Origin: Actinomycetes bacterium
GTDB taxonomy: Bacteria > Actinomycetota > Coriobacteriia > Coriobacteriales > Eggerthellaceae
Direction of reading: 5' to 3'
Length of the DNA stretch: 35,935 nucleotides
Assembly: GCA_023403475.1 (NCBI GenBank)
Contig: JAEYEL010000104.1
Span: 1 to 35,935, forward strand
The translations under genes were made by a program, and so were the position numbers. A model generated the notes under the pieces. It was not told the origin of the DNA. It searched no databases and worked only from the letters and a program-made list of their open reading frames with translations. The number at the start of each line of letters is the position of its first letter. The stretch's first letter is position 1. Positions 8,074 through 15,432 of this stretch are shown one piece after another.

Positions 8074-10125
8074 CTATTCGACCTCCAAATCTATGACGAG
8101 GTTGCCAAACGAGTCGACGGAAAGCTTTTGACCTGCGCCGACAACGGTCGACGCCGCCTGTTCTTCCACAATTGCCGGCCCTGTGAGCACCGCATGCGCC
8201 CCTAGCTTCCCACGCGCGTAAACAGGAGTGGAAACCCACCCTTCGTGTTCGTAGTACACACGGCGATGCTCGATAAGAGCCTCTTCCACCGGCCCTTCCT
8301 GTGCCGGAATCTCCGCCAGTTCGGGCTTGGTGAGTCGCCCGTGACCCACAAGGTGCAGGTTCACTATCTCGGTGGGGGTTTCGGGAAGCTGGAACGTGAA
8401 CAGGCGCTCGTGCGCTTCGTGGAAACGCGCAACTACCTCGGCTTTCTGGTCATCTGTCCACGGAACGGGCGGCACTTCCACTTCGACCGTGTGCTCCTGA
8501 CCCATATAGCGCATGTCGATGGCAAAGGTGTACTCAACCTGTTCAGGCGCGATGCCCTCGTCGGAAAACTGCTCGGCAGCTTCGTCGATGAGCGGCTTCC
8601 ACAGTGCGTTGAGCTCAGCTGCACTCACATCGTTCATGCGACGGATGCTGGTTTGCACGTAGTCGTGGCGCATATCGGTCATGAGCATGCCCCATGCCGA
8701 GAACACCGCCGCCGCCACCGGCACGATGACGCGACGCACGTTGAGCTCGCGCGCAAGGTCGGCGCAGTGCATGGGGCCTCCGCCGCCGAACGCCACGAGC
8801 GCGAAATCGCGCGGGTCGTAGCCGCGCCGCACCGATATGAGCTTGAGCGCGTTAAACATGTTCGCCTCGGCCACGCGCAGAATGGAAAGCGCAGCATCGT
8901 CGGCGTTCATGTTGAACGCGTCGCCCACCACGCGCTTCACGGCGGCGCGAACGGCTTCCATGTCAACTTCGACATCGAAGTTGCGCGGGGAAAGGCGGCC
9001 TGTCACCAGGCTCGCGTCCGTCGTAGTGGGCTCGGTGCCGCCGCGTCCGTAAGCCACAGGTCCCGGCAGAGCGCCGGCGGAGCGCGGACCCACTTTGAGC
9101 GAGCCGCCCTCGTCTACCCATGCGATAGAGCCGCCGCCGTTGCCGATTTCCACAATGTCCACGACCGGCGCCATGATGGGATAGCCCGCGTAGCTTTCCG
9201 TGCGTTCGATGCGGTACTCAGAGGTTACCTTCACGTGACCGTTGTCGATAAGCGAGCATTTCGCCGTGGTGCCGCCCACATCGAGCGCGATGACGTTCTT
9301 CTCACCTAAGATCTCGCCCAGAATGGCCGCGCCGTACACGCCCGCCACAGGACCTGACTCCACCATGTTGATGGGCGTGCGGCGCGCCTGCTTGAAGGTG
9401 GTGGTGCCGCCGTTCGACTGCATGATGTAGCGCTTGCCCGCATAGCCCGCCTCGCCGAGCCTGCTTTCCAAGCGATCAAGATAGGTGGAGGCGACCGGGG
9501 CCACATAGGCGTTGAGCGCGGCGGTCGAGGTGCGCTCGTATTCGCGCCACTCGCGCGTGACCTCAACCGATGGGGCTATTGCTACGCCGGGAGCCAGCTC
9601 GCGCGCAAGTTTCGCCACCCGCAACTCGTGCTCGTCGTTCGCATACGAGTTCACTAGGCACACGGCAATGGCCTGCACGCCCTGCTCAACCAAGTACGCC
9701 ACGGCTTGCCTCACGCTTTCCTCATCGAGGGGTCGCACCTCCGCGCCCGTGTAATCGATACGCTCGTCCACCTCGCAGCGCAGATAGCGCGGAATGAAGG
9801 GGCGCGGTTTCGCGAACACGAGGTTGAAGAGGTCGGGGCGGTTGCAACGCGCTATTTCCAGCACGTCGCGGAAGCCGCGCGTGGTGATGAGGCCCGTTTT
9901 CGCGCCCGTGCGTTCGGTGAGCGCGTTGATGATGGTGGTGGTGCCGTGAATGAAATCGGCCGCCTCGCGCGGATCGAGCCCGCTTTTCCCAAGGACGTCT
10001 ATCACCCCCTGCTCGAAATTCGGGGGCGTAGTGTGTGATTTGAACGTCACCGTCTTACCGCGCTCGTCCACGGCCACAAGATCCGTAAACGTGCCGCCGA
10101 TGTCCGTTGCAATGCGCAGTGCCAT
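8074..10125 (-). CDS. hyuA: Hydantoinase A / oxoprolinase-family ATP-binding subunit
   Basis: The ATP-binding subunit of the same enzyme. The 683-residue protein begins MALRIATDIGGTFTDLVAVD (phosphate-binding loop of the acetate-kinase/HSP70 fold). It continues with GTTTIINALTERTGAKTGL and a second loop IALDVGGTTAKCSLID, then VDIVEIGNGGGSIAWVD and FGGGGPMHCADLARELNV, all hallmarks of Hydantoinase_A. The start at 10125 is chosen because the family begins at this point and AAAGG lies ten bases upstream; the frame opens 18 codons earlier without support. First gene of hyuA-hyuB-cupin. A long repeat-filled gap separates it from the next gene. Confidence 0.93.
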   Translation of the reverse strand: MALRIATDIGGTFTDLVAVDERGKTVTFKSHTTPPNFEQGVIDVLGKSGLDPREAADFIHGTTTIINALTERTGAKTGLITTRGFRDVLEIARCNRPDLFNLVFAKPRPFIPRYLRCEVDERIDYTGAEVRPLDEESVRQAVAYLVEQGVQAIAVCLVNSYANDEHELRVAKLARELAPGVAIAPSVEVTREWREYERTSTAALNAYVAPVASTYLDRLESRLGEAGYAGKRYIMQSNGGTTTFKQARRTPINMVESGPVAGVYGAAILGEILGEKNVIALDVGGTTAKCSLIDNGHVKVTSEYRIERTESYAGYPIMAPVVDIVEIGNGGGSIAWVDEGGSLKVGPRSAGALPGPVAYGRGGTEPTTTDASLVTGRLSPRNFDVEVDMEAVRAAVKRVVGDAFNMNADDAALSILRVAEANMFNALKLISVRRGYDPRDFALVAFGGGGPMHCADLARELNVRRVIVPVAAAVFSAWGMLMTDMRHDYVQTSIRRMNDVSAAELNALWKPLIDEAAEQFSDEGIAPEQVEYTFAIDMRYMGQEHTVEVEVPPVPWTDDQKAEVVARFHEAHERLFTFQLPETPTEIVNLHLVGHGRLTKPELAEIPAQEGPVEEALIEHRRVYYEHEGWVSTPVYARGKLGAHAVLTGPAIVEEQAASTVVGAGQKLSVDSFGNLVIDLEVE

Positions 10126-10312
10126 CTTCAGCCTACCTTTCCGCAGAAACCGAACCGGATTCGGTAAGCATTTTCGCACTTCTCAACACTGGGAAACGCG
10201 ATATCGCCGACAAACGACGAGAAAACAGAAAACGGAAAACGACGGAAAACGAAGACGCGCCGGAACCGGATCGAGACGGCTGAGACGTGCCGGAACCGGG
10301 CCGAGACAGCTT

Positions 10313-10403
10313 GCCGCCCTTCGATCATTTTCCCTAGATTCGAAATTATAGGCAGATTCGGAGATAATTTCGAGAAGAAATCTCCGTTTCCGCCTATTTT
10401 TTC
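10313..10403. repeat. Direct repeat copy 1 (palindrome-bearing, 91 bp)
   Basis: This segment matches 12186-12285 with three substitutions and lacks a 9-bp stretch present there. Inside it TCGAAATTAT and ATAATTTCGA form a 10-bp inverted repeat. ATAGGC/GCCTAT with CGGAGAT/ATCTCCG form a second nested hairpin followed by TTTTTT on the plus strand. The two copies bracket the DUF4143-type ATPase gene. The hairpin plus T run is terminator-like for rightward transcription; the direct-repeat arrangement suggests a mobile or recombined unit. Confidence 0.85.
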
Positions 10404-10460
10404 AGGTTAGGACTGCGGCTGCGGACGCGAATCGCCGATCACGGCGGCAAAGCCCCCTCC

Positions 10461-10544
10461 AGCGCACAAAAATCGTCCTCCAGAGCACAAAAATCGTCCC
10501 CGAGTGCACAAAAGTCATCCCCGAGTGCACAAAAAGCCGCGAAT
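10461..10544. repeat. Four tandem 21-bp units
   Basis: Units start at 10461, 10482, 10503 and 10524. The first three follow the pattern AGNGCACAAAARTCRTCCYCS; the fourth shares only the first half (AGTGCACAAAA) and then runs into the left arm of the 29-bp inverted repeat. The units touch directly with no spacers, which excludes a CRISPR array. Function unknown. Confidence 0.8.
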
Positions 10545-10708
10545 TGTTGCGCTTTCCCCGTAGAACGACGGAGGGAAAACCGCCCTCATTGAATTTCAGG
10601 GAAGAGTCGGGGAACGAGCGGCCTTCTGAACAGGCGTTATTCGAAGCCCTCTTCCGCTCGCTTCCTTTATCCTTCTTCTAAGCGCAACAATTCGCGACTT
10701 TTCGTGCA
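10526..10708. repeat. 29-bp imperfect inverted repeat with nested stem
   Basis: The left arm 10526-10554 (TGCACAAAAAGCC to TTGCGCTT) and right arm 10680-10708 (AAGCGCAACAATTCGCG to CGTGCA) are inverted copies with two mismatches. Between them CGAGCGG near 10614 pairs with CCGCTCG near 10654. The whole could fold as one long stem-loop RNA or represent the ends of a small element of about 183 bp with no coding capacity. Confidence 0.7.
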
Positions 10709-10873
10709 ACGGATGCCTTCCTGCAAGGGCCCGCAGCCATCGGGACGAGAGCGAAAGCGACTGTTTTTATGCCTCTATGGTCTCTTGCTCACACAACCTC
10801 CTGCCCACACGGCTCCTTGAGCGCACGATCTCTTGCCTCCCCCGCACGGTTCCCTACCTGCACGGTTTCTTGC

Positions 10874-12181
10874 CTACTCGCACCACTGGGCAAGCAAACA
10901 AGCCGCATAGAGGGGAACGCTTCTCACTGATCGGTCGACACCGAAGTTCTTACTCGTCACGCGAACGACGTAGGGGCTGCCATATTTTTCGGCAAAGCGA
11001 TGCGCACTCGCAGAACTTACGCGACTTCCTGATTTGACTTCAATGGGAACAACGCCGTCGCGCAACTTGACCACGAACTCGACCTCGTGCGTGCTCTGCA
11101 CCCCCCAGTAATAGGGATGCACGCCCCTCGCAGCCAGCTGCTGCATCACATAGTTCTCGGCGATGCCCCCGCGAAAGCGCGCACTTCTGTGATCCGTGCC
11201 GTCGAAGTCGGAGGGAACGGCTCCGAAGGCGTTCGCCAGCAAACCCGTGTCGGCGACGTAGAGCTTGAAAGAGGAGGGATTCTCGAACGACTTAAGCGGG
11301 GATACGCCATCTGTCACCTGCGTGCATCTGTCAACCACGCCTGCGGCGACCAGCCAGTCAACCGCGCTGGCGTACCGCTCGGCTTTCGCGCCACTCGCAA
11401 CGTACTTCCACATGAACTTCGTAGAGCCGCTTTCTTTCGCAAGCTGGGTCGGCAAGCTTTCCCAGCACGAAACAACCTTCGCGGCGTCTGCGCCTTCCAT
11501 ATACTTCGCCATGTCGGCGACATACGCAGTCCGTATGTCGCTTTGCACCTTGCTCACTTTCCCAAGACTCTTACTCAAAGCGTACGTCAGAACAGCCTCC
11601 GGCATGCCTCCCACCAGCAGATACGACCGGTATAGCTCGATCATGCGATCATGTGCCGGACAGTACCCAAGAGCGGCGAACGCCTCTTTTACCAAGCCGA
11701 ACGACCGCGCCTCGCCCAAAGCCCAGCAGAATTCCTCGAAATCCATGGGGTGCATGGTGAGCATGTCCACATACCCAACGGGAAACGACCCCTTCCGAGC
11801 CACGTGCACGCCCAGCAAACTTCCGGCCGCGACAACATCGTATTCGGGCGCATCGGTGCAGAAGAATTTGAGCGATGTGATGGCTTCGTCGCAATCTTGT
11901 ATTTCGTCGAAGAACAGAAGAGTGTCGGTCGCGTCGATATCCCGATTGAGAAGAGCGCTTAGCGCAGACACTATGGAAGCGGGCTCCAAACTGCCTTTGA
12001 ATGCAGCTTTGAGCTGAGGCTGCCTGTAAAAATCTATGTGGACAACTTGCCGATAGGTGACGGCGGCAAAATCCAAAATCGATGTCGTCTTACCGGTTTG
12101 CCGCGCCCCGAAAACAACAAGCGGCTTTTTGGAAGACCGCGACTTCCATTCTATGAGCTTAGGGGCTATCTTTCTTTCCAC
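10874..12181 (-). CDS. ATPase with AAA and DUF4143 (PD-(D/E)XK-like) domains
   Basis: A 435-residue protein of the AAA_14/DUF4143 type. Walker A is GARQTGKTT at residues 25-33 and Walker B TLLFFDEIQDC near 87-97. The middle GYVDMLTMHPMDFEEFCWAL is characteristic of the family. The C-terminal domain has RGGIAENYVMQQL and then EVEFVVK followed by VPIEVKSG, the acidic and E-x-K residues of a restriction-endonuclease-like fold. The biological role of the family is not established; it is scattered and often strain-specific. The start is GTG with AAGGA six bases before it, and this ribosome site lies inside the 100-bp repeat copy. Bracketed by direct repeats, so probably acquired or movable. Confidence 0.9.
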   Translation of the reverse strand: MERKIAPKLIEWKSRSSKKPLVVFGARQTGKTTSILDFAAVTYRQVVHIDFYRQPQLKAAFKGSLEPASIVSALSALLNRDIDATDTLLFFDEIQDCDEAITSLKFFCTDAPEYDVVAAGSLLGVHVARKGSFPVGYVDMLTMHPMDFEEFCWALGEARSFGLVKEAFAALGYCPAHDRMIELYRSYLLVGGMPEAVLTYALSKSLGKVSKVQSDIRTAYVADMAKYMEGADAAKVVSCWESLPTQLAKESGSTKFMWKYVASGAKAERYASAVDWLVAAGVVDRCTQVTDGVSPLKSFENPSSFKLYVADTGLLANAFGAVPSDFDGTDHRSARFRGGIAENYVMQQLAARGVHPYYWGVQSTHEVEFVVKLRDGVVPIEVKSGSRVSSASAHRFAEKYGSPYVVRVTSKNFGVDRSVRSVPLYAACLLAQWCE

Positions 12182-12185
12182 ACCA

Positions 12186-12285
12186 GCCGTCCTTCGATCA
12201 TTTTCCTCATTTTCCCTAGATTCGAAATTATAGGCAAATTCGGAGATAATTTCGAGAAAAAATCTCCGTTTCCGCCTATTTTTTC
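12186..12285. repeat. Direct repeat copy 2 (100 bp) carrying the ATPase ribosome site
   Basis: Near-identical to 10313-10403, with a 9-bp insertion (TTTTCCTCA) near its start. It ends immediately upstream of the ATPase gene, and AAGGA within the repeat serves as that gene's ribosome site. It is therefore at least partly the 5' control region of the ATPase gene. The nested palindromes and the plus-strand TTTTTT are conserved between both copies. Confidence 0.85.
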
Positions 12286-12331
12286 GAATCGAAACGAACG
12301 ACGAAAATGCGGCTCTCTTACAAAATCGACC

Positions 12332-12369
12332 CTAGAGGTCAGCCTCGAGTATCGAGACCCAACCTCTAG
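12332..12369 (-). terminator. Hairpin downstream of the cytochrome gene
   Basis: CTAGAGGT (12332-12339) pairs exactly with ACCTCTAG (12362-12369), and inside it CTCGA pairs with TCGAG around a three-base loop. On the minus strand GGTCGATTTTG follows. It lies about 33 bases after the stop of the cytochrome gene and most likely ends the flavoprotein-cytochrome transcript, though the T run is short and delayed. Confidence 0.5.
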
Positions 12370-12401
12370 AGCCAGATGTTTTGGGTAATTTACAATGCCT
12401 T

Positions 12402-12875
12402 CTACGCGTTGTGAGGAATTGCCTCCCCGTCTGCCGCAGGCAGCTCTTCGGTCGGGTCTGCCCAGTTTTCGTTAGGAAGCGGCCAGCCTTCGCCGTCTCC
12501 ATGATAGCCTCCGTGGCATGCCGTGTTGCATACGAGCACATTTGTCCCCGTCAGCGAATGACATTTTGTGCAGTCGTACGATTCAGTATGGGATGCGTGG
12601 GGATTCAGCCCCTCGATTCCCTTGTAGTTGGCGGTTGCTGCGACAATGCTATCTCGCGAATGGCACCCGAGACATGTTTTCTTGCTTGAATCCTTTTCGA
12701 TCGTCGCCCATTGCTCATCATTATGAATTGCCCTAAGACTCCCTGCGGCAGCTTCGGTCAACAATTTGCCCGAATCGCCTTGAGTGCCGTTTGCCCCAGA
12801 CGAAGAACAAGCACACAGACAAACGATAAAGGCGCATAGCACAAACGCTGTAATTATTATCGTCGCTTTCTTCAT
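12402..12875 (-). CDS. Lipoprotein triheme c-type cytochrome
   Basis: A 157-residue exported cytochrome that would pass electrons from the membrane to the partner flavoprotein. An N-terminal hydrophobic stretch ends in a lipobox-like LCAC with Cys23 as lipid site, followed by a Ser/Gly-rich linker. Heme sites are CLGCH (68-72), CTKCH (102-106) and a variant CNTACH (116-121) with three rather than two residues between the cysteines; other histidines (NPHASH, GGYH) may be axial ligands. Related small cytochromes paired with fumarate-reductase-like enzymes usually have four sites. AAGGAG precedes the ATG, and the gene begins 31 bases after the flavoprotein stop, so the two form one operon. Confidence 0.87.
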   Translation of the reverse strand: MKKATIIITAFVLCAFIVCLCACSSSGANGTQGDSGKLLTEAAAGSLRAIHNDEQWATIEKDSSKKTCLGCHSRDSIVAATANYKGIEGLNPHASHTESYDCTKCHSLTGTNVLVCNTACHGGYHGDGEGWPLPNENWADPTEELPAADGEAIPHNA

Positions 12876-12906
12876 TGATGCTCCTTGCTTGCTGATAAAA
12901 GGAAAA

Positions 12907-14653
12907 CTAAAGAACTTCCATTCCAAGCATGTCTTTAATGGCGAGCCATCCGAAGCATTGTCCGTGGCCGATACCCGTACCCATGATATTCGGCGGATAG
13001 ACGTTGCCGTAGAAAGATCCTGCAGTATTACCTGCTGCGTACAGACCAGGGATGGCAATACCCTTCTTGTCAAGCACCTGCATCTGGTCGTTGATCTTAA
13101 GACCGCCTCGAGTGCTCGTGACACTAACGATATGTTTCGAAACATAGTAAGGAGGAGTGTCGATCGTCGTCATCCATAAGGGACTTTTGTAGAAGTCCAA
13201 GTCCTCGCCCTTTTCACAAAGGCTGTTGTATCGCTCAACATTGGCAAGGAATATATCCTTGTCAAACCCAGCGATTTCAGCAAGCTGCTCGAGCGTGTCG
13301 GCTTTCTGAATCGTTCCGGCTTCAATGTCTATTTCAATTTGTTCTGCGGTATTGGTGGAAAGATAGTCTTCACGAGGATAATCGGATGGGAATTTAGATT
13401 CCCAAGCGCTATCCCAAACGCTATAGGCGGCTCCGTCGGGCGTCGAAGTGATCTTCGGAATCGAGAACCCTTGGAACGGAAGGTTTTCTGCTGCGATGCG
13501 GCGTCCAGTGCAATCGACCATAAGAACCGGCAGGCTTGCTATTGCGGCATACGATTTGGTCTTGTCCGATTTCGGACGCTCGTTGCCAAGCGTAACTCCA
13601 ACAAAGGGGAAACAGTCGCCACAGGCAAAATCGTCCATATCGGCACCTACCCAAAGTCCCATCTTATGACCGTCGCCTGTATTTTTGGCTTCGGCAATGG
13701 CGGTGCTGGCCTTCAGGAGGCTGCGATTGTAATAACCCATCATATCCTTGTTAGACGCGAAGTCGCCAGTCGTCAAGAGTATTCCCTTCGAGGCGTTGTA
13801 TTTTACGTACTTGCCACTCTCGTCCTCGCAGATGACTGAAGTAACGCGACCTTTGTCGCCTTCCTCACGGACAAGTTGGACGGCAGGGGAATTGTAGTGG
13901 AACGTCGCGCCATGATCCTCGGCATATTTTGCCATTATACCAGTCCAATCGGGATTAACACCCGAGTCGAGCGTTTTGCCATCTTTGTCAACGAAATAAA
14001 TCATTGAGGCAAAGGCTGTCCAAAATGAATCGTAGCCTTGCTGTCCGATGCCGTCGTTCGTAACCTTTAAAACCGTTTACTTGCTGAGCCACCAAATCGT
14101 AGCCCTGCGATTGGAAAATTTCTTGCAGCCAATCGACGTAAAGACCGGAATTATCAAACCATTTCCCATAGGATGACATGCGGCCTTGAACACCATTGGT
14201 GATCTTCCACGCTTCGGTAATGAATTCTTTCCTGTCGTAATGGATGCCATTTTCGGTCTGAAGTTTCGCATTGAAGCCGCTCGTGCACAGACGAGCAGTG
14301 CCGTAAGTGCCTGCCTTTTCCACTATATGCACATTGGCGCCCTGCTCTGCAGCGAGCATACTTGCAGGCAACCCCGCAATACCAGCTCCAACGATGACAA
14401 TATCGCAGTCAACGGTTTCGTCAATATCCGCATCGCCAATGGGTTCGGGCGCGATTTTCCAAGATTCAGCAGCTGGGGCAACGTTGTCTCCTGAAGCACT
14501 TGGAGTGGCTTCCTCGGCAGACTTGCTTTGCTCGTTGCCGCTCGAAGAAGAGCAGCCAGCAAGCCCCATAAGCGCGGCTCCCGTACCAGCAAAAGCCGCC
14601 CCCGCCAAGAAATTTCGACGCGTAATGCCTGTACTTTGAACTGGTTTTTCCAT
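12907..14653 (-). pseudogene. Tat-exported fumarate-reductase-like flavoprotein, split by a one-base frameshift
   Basis: An extracytoplasmic FAD-dependent reductase of the fumarate reductase/3-ketosteroid dehydrogenase type, the kind that Eggerthellaceae use for respiring varied small molecules (for example the Cgr2 group). The 5' part (14653-13988) has a Tat motif (TRRNFL), lipobox LAGC and the FAD fold CDIVIVGAGIAGLPASMLAAE. The 3' part (12907-14004) has DFASNKDMMGYY and the closing IPGLYAAGNTAGSFYGNVY. The frames join at the four-T run 14069-14072 (minus strand): removing one T gives QQVNGLKVTNDGIGQQGYDSFW, a normal family sequence, and a protein near 580 residues. AAAGGAGGG precedes the ATG. 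It may be a true pseudogene or a base-calling error; no canonical slippery heptamer is present in the right frame. Confidence 0.85.
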
Positions 14654-14716
14654 GTTCCCTCCTTTGTCCGGGGAAGCTCTTCCGCCTCCCTTGCTACAAC
14701 CATAAATCACTTGAGA

Positions 14717-14815
14717 AGGGTTAAGTCTCGTTGTATTGCGTCGATTCCCAGCAAAAGACTAACCCTCCCTTTTCGCAAAGAGGTTAGTGAGCTGGGTTAG
14801 CGAAAGGAGTACAAT
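14717..14815. promoter_or_regulatory. Divergent promoter region with four GGTTAG-type sites
   Basis: Between the flavoprotein and the LuxR gene the motif GGTTAG or its complement occurs four times: AGGGTTAAG 14717-14725, ACTAACCCT 14758-14766 (inverted), AGGTTAGTG 14781-14789 and GGGTTAGCG 14794-14802. A TACAAT hexamer at 14810-14815 may be the -10 of the LuxR gene. The clustering suggests binding sites for the adjacent regulator. Confidence 0.5.
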
Positions 14816-14847
14816 GCCTGTGTCGGCGTTATGAGGAGGGCTAGACC

Positions 14848-15432
14848 GTGAACAGACGATTTTGCAAGAGGCGCACACCGCGAGCCATTATTGACTCTGC
14901 AAAGACAATGCACCCGCGCGAGTTTGCTCCTGCGCTCCTCGCGGCACTTGTACTTTTGACCCATTTCTCAATGGGGTCGTTCACTATTTTCTCTGTATTG
15001 TCTTATGCGGATGTGATGTGCTGTGGGGGAATAATCGCAACCGTACTTTGCTTGTCCTTAAGTAGGTTCATTCGTTTTGCGCAGAACGCGCAGAAGATCG
15101 TTGCGACTCTTGCATTTGTGTCGTGCACAGCATTTCTACTATCAAGAATTACCGATGTTCCTTGGCACGAAATTATCTTATTAATATCTTCTGCTGGAAC
15201 TGGAGCCTTCGTAGCTTTGACGAGTGCATTCTGGTTTGAATGTTATGCCGACAAATCAATAGAGCAAGTTGCGATTTGCCTAGTTTGCAGTCTGGTTATA
15301 GGCGTTGTTCTATCTTGGTTCCTTGTCGGTATGGCGCAGGATAGATTTACGGCAGGATATGCGGCAATACTTCTTCTTGCAGGCATCTCTTTATGCTCGA
15401 CGCTTCGAAAAAAGGATGGAGCAGTGAATTGA
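14848..15432 (+). CDS. 12-helix LuxR-family regulator, N-terminal membrane half
   Basis: The first half of a membrane-embedded LuxR regulator. It starts at GTG with GAGGAGGG seven bases upstream. About six hydrophobic segments are visible, beginning ALLAALVLLTHFSMGSFTIF and ending GYAAILLLAGISLC. It stops at 15432, but the rest of the protein (six more helices and the DNA-binding domain) continues in the -1 frame from 15393. Intact relatives, such as the one at 22391-23953, are about 480-530 residues and single-frame. The frames meet at CGA AAA AAG (15406-15414). Divergent from the flavoprotein gene, it is the likely regulator of that operon. Confidence 0.75.
   Translation: MNRRFCKRRTPRAIIDSAKTMHPREFAPALLAALVLLTHFSMGSFTIFSVLSYADVMCCGGIIATVLCLSLSRFIRFAQNAQKIVATLAFVSCTAFLLSRITDVPWHEIILLISSAGTGAFVALTSAFWFECYADKSIEQVAICLVCSLVIGVVLSWFLVGMAQDRFTAGYAAILLLAGISLCSTLRKKDGAVN

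Larger units (their letters stand above)
10126..10873. other. Repeat-rich 750-bp region without a gene
   Basis: No believable coding frame exists on either strand. Instead the region holds a 22-bp motif twice (10259-10280 and 10289-10310, period 30), one copy of a ~91-bp palindromic repeat (10313-10403), four 21-bp tandem units (10461-10544) and a 29-bp inverted repeat (10526-10708). The part next to 10125 must contain the hyuA promoter, which I cannot place. Confidence 0.6.

Noticed and set aside
6296..9309. Long plus-strand open frames of 240-350 codons opposite the hydantoinase genes
   Set aside because: They are antisense to hyuA/hyuB, arise from GC-rich codon bias, lack ribosome sites and give His/Arg/Ala-rich sequence with no family resemblance.
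10461..10544. Possible CRISPR array
   Set aside because: The 21-bp units are directly contiguous without spacers and degrade at the end; no cas genes in the window.
14060..14080. Programmed frameshift in the flavoprotein
   Set aside because: A +1 change is needed, and GGT TTT AAA is not a -1 slippery heptamer in the reading frame; a simple indel fits better.
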